Origin: Pirellulaceae bacterium
Lineage (GTDB): Bacteria; Planctomycetota; Planctomycetia; Pirellulales; Pirellulaceae
Reading direction: 5' to 3'
Assembly (NCBI GenBank): GCA_013002105.1
Contig: JABDKS010000927.1
Span: 1-9,263, forward strand
Length of the DNA: 9,263 nucleotides
The notes beneath the pieces are model-generated. The model was not told the DNA's origin. It saw nothing but the letters and a program-made list of their open reading frames with translations, and ran no database searches. The position numbers and the translations under genes are program-made. Below, piece by piece: positions 1 to 7,296 of this stretch (position 1 is the stretch's first letter; each line of letters begins with the position of its first letter).

Positions 1-1546
1 GATCAAGTGCGTTTGGATCAGCGTTGAATTCCCCGTCATTTAACTCCTCTTCCTCGGGGTCACTCGCTTCATCGGATTGAGCTTTATCGAGCGTCTTGAG
101 TGCTTCAATTCTCGCTTCTTCGACCACTGCGGCTGGGTTCAATATGACTTCATCGCCCTCCTTCAAGCCATCTTCGACGACAATGAAAACGTCGTTGCTG
201 TCACCAAGAATCAGCACTCGTCGCTGGGTTCCGGTTGTCGTTTTCACCCAGCAAAGCGTGGCGTCTTCGGTTTCTAAAACGGCGGATACCGGAATCTTGA
301 CGACATTCTTGTGTTCGGCCAAAACGATTTCTACTTCCGCGCTCATGCCCGGACGTAATCCCGCGACAGACGGCAGTTGCACGATCGTGTCATATTTGAC
401 GACGTTTCCGGTCCACCACCCGGCAGGACGAGCGACAGTGGCGACCGAACTTACCGCAGCGTCCAGTTCGAAATCGGGCAACGTCACTTTCGCGGGCAAC
501 CCGAGATGAACGCGATCAGCGATGGACTCATGCACGCCTACTTTGACCTGCATCCGCGATAGATCGGGCATCAGCAACAAGACTTGGTCTTTGTGAACGG
601 TTGCTCCTTCGGCGATATCCGGCGAGTCTTTCCAGGCCGCGGCGGACGGGTAAATGACCATCCCACTTTTGTCGGCTTTCACAACGCAGTATTCAAGTTC
701 TTCGAGTGCTTGATCGCGGCGTGTCAAATCCAATTCGGCTCGCTCCACGTTCGCTGCGTGGGTTGCCGTCACTGCGTTGAGGTCGCCGCGGAGCGTCTCT
801 AATTCCATCTGCTTCGTAAATCGCTTCAGAACATCGATGTCCGTTCGAGTTACATCCAGTGTCAATTCGGCTTGCTGAACGGAAAACTTTTGCTGCTCCA
901 CCTCGAGTTCACTAACGTACCCGCGTTCTGCCATCTGCTGTGAATGCGCCAACATGTTCTGGGCGGTTCGCAAATTGGACTCGGCAATCGCAAGGTCCTT
1001 TTCCAGCGTCATTCGTTGGGAGATATAACGCCCCTCCTTGTATTCGTCGATCGCAAGCGTCGCACGGGCCACTTCTGCCTTGGATCCCTCCGCGGCCGAT
1101 CGCGACCAATGGGCGTATTTGGAACGCTCGTTGATAGCGTCTTCGATTGCCAGTGTGTCGAGCCGAACCAATTCGTCACCAGGTTGAACTTGTGTTCCAT
1201 TGTCGATGACCCAGATGACTGTGTTCTGACCACGGACTTTGCATTTGATCTCGGTGTTGTCGCTGCTCTCCAACGTTCCTTGTTCGATTACGGTTACCCG
1301 CAGATCACCCCGCACGATCGTGTAGGTCAATTTGGAATCAAGGATTGCGGCGTCCCGGCCCCGCAACAGGGACAGTGCGACCGAGAGAATGACAACGGCG
1401 AAAATCGTGAGTAGCAAAACGTTTGGCAAGAACCGTCCACGCGATGGCAGGTTTCGGTTCTTACGCTGCGCGACATCCGCCTGCCCATCCAACGACTTGG
1501 TCGATGGGATCTCGGCGGTCGGTTGAGGAGTCGTTTTAATGGCCAT
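1..1546 (-). CDS. HlyD/MacA-type periplasmic adaptor, second tandem copy (3' end outside window)
   Basis: Reads open from ATG at 1546 to the window edge (515 codons). It is probably the periplasmic adaptor linking an inner-membrane transporter to the TolC-like channel encoded upstream. Visible order: charged cytoplasmic N-terminus (1-38), one membrane helix (about 39-62, FLPNVLLLTIFAVVILSVAL), a lipoyl-like half containing VQPGDELVRLD (about 120-130), a long Glu/Lys/Ala-rich coiled-coil hairpin, the second lipoyl half with GMVIYPSAAAWKD, a beta-barrel section (MQVKVGVHES), PAGWWTGNVVKYDTI, and a membrane-proximal domain ending LGDSNDVFIVV...GLKEGD. The same blocks occur in the gene just upstream, so the two are paralogues. 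The acidic tail already runs past the point where its paralogue ends, so little is probably missing. No good Shine-Dalgarno precedes the ATG; with 68 bp between the genes it is likely translated from a shared mRNA. Family call is firm; the cargo is unknown. Confidence 0.9.
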   Translation of the reverse strand, partial: MAIKTTPQPTAEIPSTKSLDGQADVAQRKNRNLPSRGRFLPNVLLLTIFAVVILSVALSLLRGRDAAILDSKLTYTIVRGDLRVTVIEQGTLESSDNTEIKCKVRGQNTVIWVIDNGTQVQPGDELVRLDTLAIEDAINERSKYAHWSRSAAEGSKAEVARATLAIDEYKEGRYISQRMTLEKDLAIAESNLRTAQNMLAHSQQMAERGYVSELEVEQQKFSVQQAELTLDVTRTDIDVLKRFTKQMELETLRGDLNAVTATHAANVERAELDLTRRDQALEELEYCVVKADKSGMVIYPSAAAWKDSPDIAEGATVHKDQVLLLMPDLSRMQVKVGVHESIADRVHLGLPAKVTLPDFELDAAVSSVATVARPAGWWTGNVVKYDTIVQLPSVAGLRPGMSAEVEIVLAEHKNVVKIPVSAVLETEDATLCWVKTTTGTQRRVLILGDSNDVFIVVEDGLKEGDEVILNPAAVVEEARIEALKTLDKAQSDEASDPEEEELNDGEFNADPNALD

Positions 1547-1614
1547 ATTGAGTTCTGTCGTGCCGCATTGTTGGGTCGTCACGACAATGATGATGCGACG
1601 ATGGTTGACCTTGT

Positions 1615-3237
1615 TCAGGTGGCGGTTTCGGGTGTTTCCATTGCTTTCGATGAATCATCTGATGAATCGGGTTCATCTTGGTCGACGGTTTTCAGGGCTT
1701 CGTTCTGGGCGTCTTCGACGTAGGCCAGTGGGTTAAGCACGACAACGTCCCCTTCCTCTAAGCCGGATTTGACGATGATAAAGACGTCGTTGCTGTCGCC
1801 CAGCGTGATAACACGTCGCTCGACTCCCGTTGCCGTTTTGACCCAACACAGACTTTGATCGCCCGACTCGATCAACGCAGCCACTGGCAAAGTCAGAACG
1901 TTCTGGTGCTCGGCAAGAATCACTTCGACTTCAGCACTCATTCCTGGCTTCAGTCCGTCGACCGATGGGAGTTCGATAATGGTGTCGTACTTCACGACGT
2001 TACCGGTCCACCAACCAGCAGGCTGTGCGACCGATGCGACCGACGAGACTTCGCCGTCGAGCGATAGGTCCGGAAGCGTGACGCGGGCAGTGAGTCCTTT
2101 CTTGATTCGATCGATCAGTGATTCGTGGATCCCAACTTTCACTTGCATCTTTGACAAGTCGGGCATCAGCAACAGCACCTGGTCATTGCGAACATTGACA
2201 CCCTCTGCAACATCGGGCGTGTCTTTCCAGGCCGCGGCCGACGGATAAATCACCATCCCGGCTCGGTCGGCGTGAATCACACAGTAGTCCAACTCTTGGA
2301 TCGCACGGTCACGACGGCCTTCATCCATGGCCAGACCCGCTTTGTCGGCTTCTAATTTGGATCGTAACGAATTCACTCGACCTCTCAGTGTCTCAAGTCG
2401 CATCTCCTTGGTGTACTTTTTCAAGACATTGATCGCAGTCTGCCGAACTTTTAACTCTAAGCCCGCCTGTGTGACTGTAAAACGGTTTCCTTCGACCTCC
2501 AACTCGCTGACATAACCGCGTTTGAACATCGCTTCGCTGTGCTCCAGCATTTTCTTTGCCGTCTGCATATTGGACTCGGCGATCGTTAATTGCTTTTCGA
2601 GCGTCTTTAGCTGCGATCGATAGGATCCCTCCAAGTAGGCATCGATCGCTATTTCCGCGTTCGCAACATCCGCTTTGGTCCGCTCGAAAGTCGCGGTTGC
2701 GATGTGCGCGTCGGTCGTGTGCTTGCCAATCGCATCTTCGATTCGTTTGGTATCCAATCGAACAAGTTCGTCACCTGGCTGGACTTCCGTACCTCCGTCA
2801 ATCACCCAAGTCACGGTGCTGTAGCCGCGCACGCGACATTTGATCTCTTGGTTGTTGGAACTTTCCAATGTTCCCTGTTCGACGACGGTCACTGTCAGGT
2901 CGCCGCGTGCGATCGTGTGTGTCAACTTGGGATCAAATTTGGCCGCCGATGGAGCACCGAGCAACCAAAACGCTCCGCCAGAAACAACAGCGGTAACCAA
3001 CAATGCTAGGAAGAGTCGATTGAACCAGTGAGCCGATGAGCCGCGACGATTCAATGGTGCATTCGATTGGACGTTTTGATTGATTGGATGGTTTCGATTC
3101 GGATCGGTTCGGTGCAATGGCGATTGGTCCGCAGTTTCGACTGATCGGTCTGTCGTAGAACCACTTTTGGACGCGTACTTCGTGTCCTGTTGCGCACTGG
3201 ACTCACTTGCCGCGTCACTACGCACGTGAGTCGTCAT
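1615..3237 (-). CDS. HlyD/MacA-type periplasmic adaptor, first tandem copy
   Basis: A complete 540-aa membrane-fusion (adaptor) protein, expected to sit in the inner membrane and reach across the periplasm to the outer-membrane channel. Features seen: a long polar N-terminus (1-70, rich in Ser, Asn, Gln), one membrane helix (about 72-95), lipoyl-like half-domain with VQPGDELVRLD (152-162), coiled-coil hairpin (about 165-315), second lipoyl half with GMVIYPSAAAWKD (327-339), beta-barrel (about 360-405), PAGWWTGNVVKYDTI (406-420), membrane-proximal domain with LGDSNDVFIIV...GLEEGD (479-497), and an acidic Ser/Asp tail. Length is above the usual 350-450 for MacA-like proteins because of the N-terminal leader and tail. 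Start at 3237 is supported by GGAG seven bases upstream. It lies 526 bp after the channel gene and 68 bp before its paralogue. A MacB-like ABC pump is the likeliest partner, by inference; an RND partner cannot be excluded. Confidence 0.93.
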   Translation of the reverse strand: MTTHVRSDAASESSAQQDTKYASKSGSTTDRSVETADQSPLHRTDPNRNHPINQNVQSNAPLNRRGSSAHWFNRLFLALLVTAVVSGGAFWLLGAPSAAKFDPKLTHTIARGDLTVTVVEQGTLESSNNQEIKCRVRGYSTVTWVIDGGTEVQPGDELVRLDTKRIEDAIGKHTTDAHIATATFERTKADVANAEIAIDAYLEGSYRSQLKTLEKQLTIAESNMQTAKKMLEHSEAMFKRGYVSELEVEGNRFTVTQAGLELKVRQTAINVLKKYTKEMRLETLRGRVNSLRSKLEADKAGLAMDEGRRDRAIQELDYCVIHADRAGMVIYPSAAAWKDTPDVAEGVNVRNDQVLLLMPDLSKMQVKVGIHESLIDRIKKGLTARVTLPDLSLDGEVSSVASVAQPAGWWTGNVVKYDTIIELPSVDGLKPGMSAEVEVILAEHQNVLTLPVAALIESGDQSLCWVKTATGVERRVITLGDSNDVFIIVKSGLEEGDVVVLNPLAYVEDAQNEALKTVDQDEPDSSDDSSKAMETPETAT

Positions 3238-3244
3238 GATGAGT

Positions 3245-3248
3245 CTCC
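3245..3248 (-). promoter_or_regulatory. Shine-Dalgarno site of the first adaptor gene
   Basis: The minus strand reads GGAG with seven bases before the ATG at 3237. This is one of the few clear ribosome binding sites in the window and fixes the start of the 540-aa adaptor. An out-of-frame ATG just upstream (GCGATGGAG) is not the start. Confidence 0.7.
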
Positions 3249-3381
3249 ATCGCGATCGCGTCGCGTTCTTATGAATAGGCGGGGAGGCGCTCAGTCAGGT
3301 GGGATCTAGATTCTTTCGATGCACGCAATCCGAATCAGTTGCTCGCGTGGAATCAGTGCGTCTGAGCTAACTACACCTTAA

Positions 3382-3397
3382 CCGACGACATCGTCGG
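3382..3397. promoter_or_regulatory. Perfect 7-bp inverted repeat, possible operator
   Basis: CCGACGA-CA-TCGTCGG is an inverted repeat with 7-bp arms and a 2-bp spacer, about 145 bp upstream of the first adaptor start. The spacing and symmetry fit a binding site for a dimeric regulator better than a terminator, because no T-run follows on either strand. It overlaps the 10-mer CCTTAACCGA (3376-3385) that is also present upstream of the channel gene. Short CGACGA/TCGTCG words are common in this DNA, so chance is a real alternative. Confidence 0.3.
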
Positions 3398-3536
3398 CGA
3401 ATGCACAAACCACCGTTGATTTTAGTCTGATCTCCCCGGGGCGTCCGCTGCTGGGCTGAGCGTCTGCTGAAAGCCACGAATTTGTTACGATCCGATACAG
3501 CCCCAATCGGCACAATCGAACACGAAGCACGCCACC

Positions 3537-3707
3537 GTGATCCGTACCAGCACCGCATCAAAACGACGTCATTGGGCGAGCGTCGCGGTTGGAATAGTCG
3601 TCACCCCGCTCCTCGTGCATTTTCAGATTTCATTGAGGCCAGAACCGGTCCCGCCGCAACTATTCCCGGATGCGTGCCGGCCCACGATCAGCCCACATCA
3701 CCACTGA
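3537..3707 (+). CDS. Possible 56-aa single-helix membrane peptide (GTG start), doubtful
   Basis: On the plus strand a GTG at 3537 opens a 56-codon frame ending TGA at 3705-3707. The product would have a basic N-terminus (about ASKRRH at 7-12), one hydrophobic segment (about WASVAVGIVVTPLLVHFQI) and a Pro-rich tail ending in three His. The basic-then-hydrophobic layout is what makes it worth listing. Against it: no clear Shine-Dalgarno, no ATG, opposite strand to every other gene, and it resembles nothing I recognise. The frame is open without a start back to a stop at 3468. It may simply be chance in the intergenic gap. Confidence 0.17.
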   Translation: MIRTSTASKRRHWASVAVGIVVTPLLVHFQISLRPEPVPPQLFPDACRPTISPHHH

Positions 3708-3763
3708 GAACTCTTTGCCCTCCTGGATCAATTCACAAGAGATCTGACAAGCCTGCGACGGCC

Positions 3764-6574
3764 TTACTCGATCATCCCCTGAGCGGCCGGCCCGATTAGG
3801 TTTTTCGCAGAAGTGATGCTGTCCGGCGACCTGCTGGTCGTTATGCGGTCGCTTGCGCCGGGCACAGTACCGTCGTGAAGGGGTGCTGTAGAAGTTTGCG
3901 TGGCAATTTTCGCGGTCGGTGTTGGCAGTTGCTCCGCCGTGACGTCGTTGTTTTCAGGAGCTTGGAATCTGAAATTCTCTGGAAGTGATTCCACCGCATC
4001 CAACAAGCGGTTATCAACCGGTGGCGGTAACGGTTCGACATCGATTTCGGCCGCTTGCGTCGTCGGAAAAGGCATTTCGATCCAGCGTCCATCGACGTCC
4101 AGAGACATCAGGCCAAGTTCACGTGCGAGTCGCAATTTGGCCGCGTAGTAGTTCAACCAAACGCCCAAAAACGAATCTTGCGTATCTCGCAGCGCAGCTT
4201 GAGCCGATAGCAGGTTGATTGCAGCGGTCGGACCAAACGGTGCCGCCCGCTGACCTGGTTGCGGTGGTGGTACGGGTGCGTACAGCGCTGATCGCGTCAA
4301 GTCGACACGACGAATCGCGATCGCGACCGCGCGACGTTGGATTTCTAGGTTGGTTCGTAGTTGTTCGATCTGTCGCAACAGAACTCTTAAACCCAAGTGC
4401 AGCGAGTCCCGTGATTGAATCAGTCCCCGGCGACTTTGTTGATAATTAATCAACGCTCCACGATAGGCGTTTCGTTCGACCAGACGCGTAAAGGGAGCAT
4501 CGAATTCGACTCCCATTCGCATCGACGATGTGGGCGCACGAAAACTCAGCGGGTTATTCTCGGCCGTCTGCAACTCGCCTGACGCTGTGACGTTCAATAC
4601 GCTTTGCAACGCGTCCGCTTCGACTTGGATGCGTCGCCAGGAATCGACCAACGCCGCTCTCGCGTTCATGAAATCCAATCGATTGGCCAGAGCGAGCTGA
4701 AAAGCGTCTTCCGATTCGAGCTCGATCGCGTCCACGTTAACGGCTTCTAATCGCGCTCGCGCCTGAACAAGTACCGCTCCTTGGACGAATCGTAACATGC
4801 GACGTAACAGCAGGACCGTGTCACGGATATCTGGATTCAGTTCACTGACTGCGTCCTCCACGATAATGTCGCTTTCCTCCACGTCATCAGCGGGCTGCTC
4901 GGGCGTGTTTTTGGCAGTTTCGATTCGTCGGGCGGACGCTTGACGCAATTCGTCAACCGACTGGTCCAATTGCCGATATTGGTCTTCCAAGTCGTTCAAC
5001 CCGTTGTCCAGTAATGCCAATTCCTGATCGAGCGCGCCCAGTTCTGCCTCTGTCATTGTCCGCGCTCGCTGCGGAATCGATTGCTTGGTTACGGATAAGT
5101 CCTCCTGAACGGACGCTAATAGATTCTCCAACGGCTCCAGTAATCCAAACATTTCGCTTTGCAGAGCTTTGATGGCAGCTTGATCTGCGTCATTGGGCAA
5201 CTCTCCGATAGCCTCTTGCAAAATGGCGATCGCATCCTGGATCCCTGTTGCCGTCCGATCCACGAATTGGAATTTGCGGATCAACTGATCGTCAAGTTTT
5301 AACCGTAGATCCGGAGGTAGTCCGAGAGTGGACGTTTTGTATCCGTCGAGCGTCCGCAAGAAATCATTGCGGCTCTGCAGCAGACTTGCACGGTCGCGTT
5401 CGACGTTTTGTCGAAATTGATCCACCTGAACCAGGTCGATCAGCCCAGCGTCCAATAACGCTTCCAATTGTGCCAGCGTTCGAACCTGTAGATTCAAGTT
5501 GTCCTCGGCGTTACGAATTTGTTGCAACTGTTGAAGGAGCCCGACGTAGCCGCCCAGCCCGGCTTGTCCCGAGAAGACCTGTAGATTCGTACTCGCACCC
5601 TGTCGTTGCGGACCTGAAATTCCCAGTTCGCCAATCGATATTTGCGTGTAAAAACCTTGCCGAAACTGACCGTAGGAACGCAGGTTCGCAAGCAATCGAC
5701 GTTCGAACAACGTCAACTGCTCCAGTGCGATGTCTCGACCGGCACCGCGCAGCAGCGGTTGCAGAAAGGTGAAGTTCAATAGTGAGGCGGAAAGCCCAGC
5801 GTCGGGGCCGGTAAACTCGAAAACAAAGGAGTTCGCAAATCCAGCAACCAACTGTCCGGCTGTTGCCGTTCGTCGGCTCGCCTGAAGAACCGGTTCGCCA
5901 GCGGTGGGCAAACCCAGCGTCAACCGATTGCTTTCGGCGGCGTCAAAGGGTGGCGAGATGACATACGTGCCGGTGGCGCCGTCGAATCCCAATGAAGCGG
6001 GAACGAGACTGCCTCTGTGCTGATACGCAATGTCGTAACCACCAAAGAACTGCGTATCGAGTCGAAACCGCTCGGTGGTGACATCGAGCGCGGTGAGATA
6101 AAGCGTTTCGAGTTGCCTTTGATGATCCGGCGAATGGATGTAAGCGATTTTCAGTGCCGAGTTCAGGTCCAGTTTGACGGCGCCTTCTTCGTCTATCTCC
6201 GCGTACTCAGCCATCAACTCGCGCCACGCGGGATTCTCCAGGGACTGCCGGACGCCATTGTCAGACCAGTGCTCCCAACCCTTTTTGCCGTCGACCATTC
6301 TCATGTACCGATTCGACGCGGGATCGTCGTTGGGCATCGGTGGGCAATCGGGATCGTACGGGTCGAAGTATCGACTGCGTGGGTCCGGATCGATTTTGTA
6401 GTTGGCAACTCGCCACTGCGGGTTGCGATTACGTTCAGCGATCACGCTGTACGCTTCACGGTCTGCCGCAACGCGATACTTTGACCGCGAGCACCCCCAT
6501 GTAGTGATCACCAGAACCAGCACGCAAAGAAGCTGCGTTGGTTTCAACACGACAATGAAATGGGAATCACGCAT
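3764..6574 (-). CDS. Large TolC-family outer-membrane efflux channel, probable lipoprotein
   Basis: A 936-aa outer-membrane efflux protein, expected to trimerise into the exit duct of a tripartite exporter whose adaptors are encoded next. The N-terminus (1-28) is a hydrophobic signal followed by TTWGC-S, an imperfect lipobox with Cys28 as the likely lipidation site. A polar extension rich in Asp-Pro follows (about 30-130). The first TolC repeat starts near 135 (LDLNSALKIAYIHSPDHQRQ) and contains QPLLRGAGRDIALEQL (272-287). The second starts near 624 (AFQLALANRLDFMNARAALV) and ends with SFLGVWLNYYAAKLRLAREL (801-820). Between them, about 425-615, lies an extra Glu/Gln/Leu-rich helical region. 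A low-complexity Pro/Thr tail covers about 835-936. Usual TolC proteins are near 430-500 aa, so this is about double. The ATG at 6574 has only a weak GAGTGG upstream. Family call is firm; specificity is unknown. Confidence 0.92.
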   Translation of the reverse strand: MRDSHFIVVLKPTQLLCVLVLVITTWGCSRSKYRVAADREAYSVIAERNRNPQWRVANYKIDPDPRSRYFDPYDPDCPPMPNDDPASNRYMRMVDGKKGWEHWSDNGVRQSLENPAWRELMAEYAEIDEEGAVKLDLNSALKIAYIHSPDHQRQLETLYLTALDVTTERFRLDTQFFGGYDIAYQHRGSLVPASLGFDGATGTYVISPPFDAAESNRLTLGLPTAGEPVLQASRRTATAGQLVAGFANSFVFEFTGPDAGLSASLLNFTFLQPLLRGAGRDIALEQLTLFERRLLANLRSYGQFRQGFYTQISIGELGISGPQRQGASTNLQVFSGQAGLGGYVGLLQQLQQIRNAEDNLNLQVRTLAQLEALLDAGLIDLVQVDQFRQNVERDRASLLQSRNDFLRTLDGYKTSTLGLPPDLRLKLDDQLIRKFQFVDRTATGIQDAIAILQEAIGELPNDADQAAIKALQSEMFGLLEPLENLLASVQEDLSVTKQSIPQRARTMTEAELGALDQELALLDNGLNDLEDQYRQLDQSVDELRQASARRIETAKNTPEQPADDVEESDIIVEDAVSELNPDIRDTVLLLRRMLRFVQGAVLVQARARLEAVNVDAIELESEDAFQLALANRLDFMNARAALVDSWRRIQVEADALQSVLNVTASGELQTAENNPLSFRAPTSSMRMGVEFDAPFTRLVERNAYRGALINYQQSRRGLIQSRDSLHLGLRVLLRQIEQLRTNLEIQRRAVAIAIRRVDLTRSALYAPVPPPQPGQRAAPFGPTAAINLLSAQAALRDTQDSFLGVWLNYYAAKLRLARELGLMSLDVDGRWIEMPFPTTQAAEIDVEPLPPPVDNRLLDAVESLPENFRFQAPENNDVTAEQLPTPTAKIATQTSTAPLHDGTVPGASDRITTSRSPDSITSAKNLIGPAAQGMIE

Positions 6575-6915
6575 CGATGGCCACTCGACGAACGGTAATG
6601 TCGGCGCGCGGACCCCTATGAAAGTGCCTTAACCGATTTCTCCTGGTTCCTACAGATTGTTTATCGTGATGACGATTCTGCCTTCTTTAACCAATTTGAC
6701 ATATCAAACGCTTGCAAATCCCGAAGGTCAGGTGAAAAGGGCCGTCAACGCACCGCGAACGACGTCGTCAGCGGCATCAATACAATGTTGAGACGATCGA
6801 AAAAGTAAGGCCGAATCGCATATCCATTCATCGCACTCGACCTTCGATTCCCTGCTCGCAATGCTTTCATTCGCGGCGATTCGTTCTGCTTTTTAGTCGA
6901 GATCGCCGGGATCGG
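6575..6915. other. 341-bp intergenic region upstream of the channel gene
   Basis: The part nearest the channel gene (about 6650-6720) is AT-rich and is the natural place for its promoter. It contains TTTGA-CATA-TCAAA (about 6695-6708), a 5-bp-arm dyad, and the 10-mer CCTTAACCGA at 6627-6636 that recurs upstream of the adaptors. No -35/-10 pair with proper spacing convinced me. Further right are the imperfect dyad around ACGACGTCGT (6754-6773), a 41-codon minus-strand candidate ORF, and a 7-bp pair CGGCGAT/ATCGCCG about 21 bases apart (about 6876-6910) with no T-run. Confidence 0.5.
6745..6870 (-). CDS. Possible 41-aa peptide, perhaps part of a dispersed repeat
   Basis: An ATG at 6870 opens a 41-codon frame ending TGA at 6745-6747, in the space between the zinc-ribbon gene and the channel gene. 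The peptide begins MKALRAGNRRSSA and contains NGYAIRPYFFDRLNIV. It has no signal peptide, no membrane helix and no Shine-Dalgarno. Its wording resembles short Rhodopirellula hypothetical proteins that I suspect derive from repeated intergenic DNA, but this is memory-based and unverified. If so, the feature is the repeated DNA rather than a protein. Confidence 0.25.
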   Translation of the reverse strand: MKALRAGNRRSSAMNGYAIRPYFFDRLNIVLMPLTTSFAVR

Positions 6916-7182
6916 TTACGGTTTGATTTGGATCAGCCGGCAGTGGGAACAAAAATAGGCCGGTAGCCGATACCCAAATCCCGATTTGGGATCGCCGATT
7001 TTGTCGCCGCCGACCAAAAAAGTTTGCAGGGCACTGGTCGACTTTCCTCGCCACCTGATCGTGGTGCCAGAGGTCAGATCGCCGTCTTGCATCGTTTCCC
7101 GACAACTGGGGCATTCACGCTCAAGCTGGCCGACCGCATCCGACGGCGGCGCGTAGGGTGATTTGATTTGGTCGCTGGACAT
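6916..7182 (-). CDS. Small zinc-ribbon-like protein (DUF6487-like)
   Basis: An 88-aa protein with two Cys pairs, CPSC (24-27) and CSHC (78-81), the arrangement of a four-Cys zinc ribbon. The first pair is followed by an acidic turn (METMQDGDL-like) and IRWRG; the second sits in a closing AYFCSHC..IQI strand. This order (CPxC, a central W-containing strand, then AYxCxxC ending in hydrophobic residues) matches my recollection of the DUF6487 family of small zinc-ribbon proteins; function unknown. There is no signal or membrane helix, so it is probably cytoplasmic. The Pro-rich start (KSPYAPPSD) is typical of small planctomycete proteins. The only purine-rich ribosome site, AGGGAGA, lies about 15 bases before the ATG at 7182, further than usual. 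It sits 114 bp after the membrane-protein gene, with a possible weak terminator between them. Confidence 0.72.
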   Translation of the reverse strand: MSSDQIKSPYAPPSDAVGQLERECPSCRETMQDGDLTSGTTIRWRGKSTSALQTFLVGGDKIGDPKSGFGYRLPAYFCSHCRLIQIKP

Positions 7183-7211
7183 GATTGAATGATTCGATCT
7201 CCCTGTGATGT

Positions 7212-7235
7212 GGAAAAACGTGGACCGGTGGTCAC
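7212..7235 (-). terminator. Possible weak intrinsic terminator
   Basis: On the minus strand GTGACC-ACC-GGTCCAC can fold into a six-pair stem with one bulged C and a 3-nt loop, followed directly by GTTTTT. It lies about 60 bases after the stop of the 126-aa membrane protein and before the zinc-ribbon gene. The stem is short and imperfect, so termination may be partial or absent. Confidence 0.33.
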
Positions 7236-7296
7236 GCCGTCATCGTCGCCTTGTCTACGATCCAATGTACCCTGCGGCATGAATCGGGGATGACCA

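Larger units (their letters stand above)
3238..3763. other. 526-bp intergenic gap between channel gene and adaptor genes
   Basis: This stretch holds no convincing gene on either strand. It contains the adaptor Shine-Dalgarno site, a perfect 10-bp palindrome CGCGATCGCG at 3251-3260 in the presumed leader, the 7-bp-arm dyad at 3382-3397, and one small plus-strand candidate ORF (3537-3707). No stem followed by a T-run was found after the channel stop codon, so read-through into the adaptors is possible; equally, the gap is long enough to hold a separate adaptor promoter. No clear -35/-10 pair was found. Confidence 0.6.

Noticed and set aside
944..1414. 156-codon plus-strand ORF
   Set aside because: It is antisense to the second adaptor gene, whose domain pattern is unambiguous.
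636..2256. Near-identical nucleotide tracts (for example GTCTTTCCAGGCCGCGGC) in the two adaptors, as a sign of recent duplication or gene conversion
   Set aside because: The longest shared tract I found is about 18 bases and falls in a block of protein-level conservation; the rest is well diverged, so an old duplication explains it.
3482..3799. 105-codon plus-strand ORF in the gap before the adaptors
   Set aside because: It is hydrophilic and low in structure, runs into the end of the channel gene on the other strand, has no ribosome site, and looks like a chance frame.
5248..5772. 174-codon plus-strand ORF
   Set aside because: It lies wholly inside the well-supported TolC-family gene on the minus strand and its Arg/Pro/Val-rich translation is a typical antisense shadow.
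6893..7114. 73-codon minus-strand ORF overlapping the zinc-ribbon gene
   Set aside because: It is in another frame, lacks both Cys pairs, and has Arg-rich shadow-like composition.
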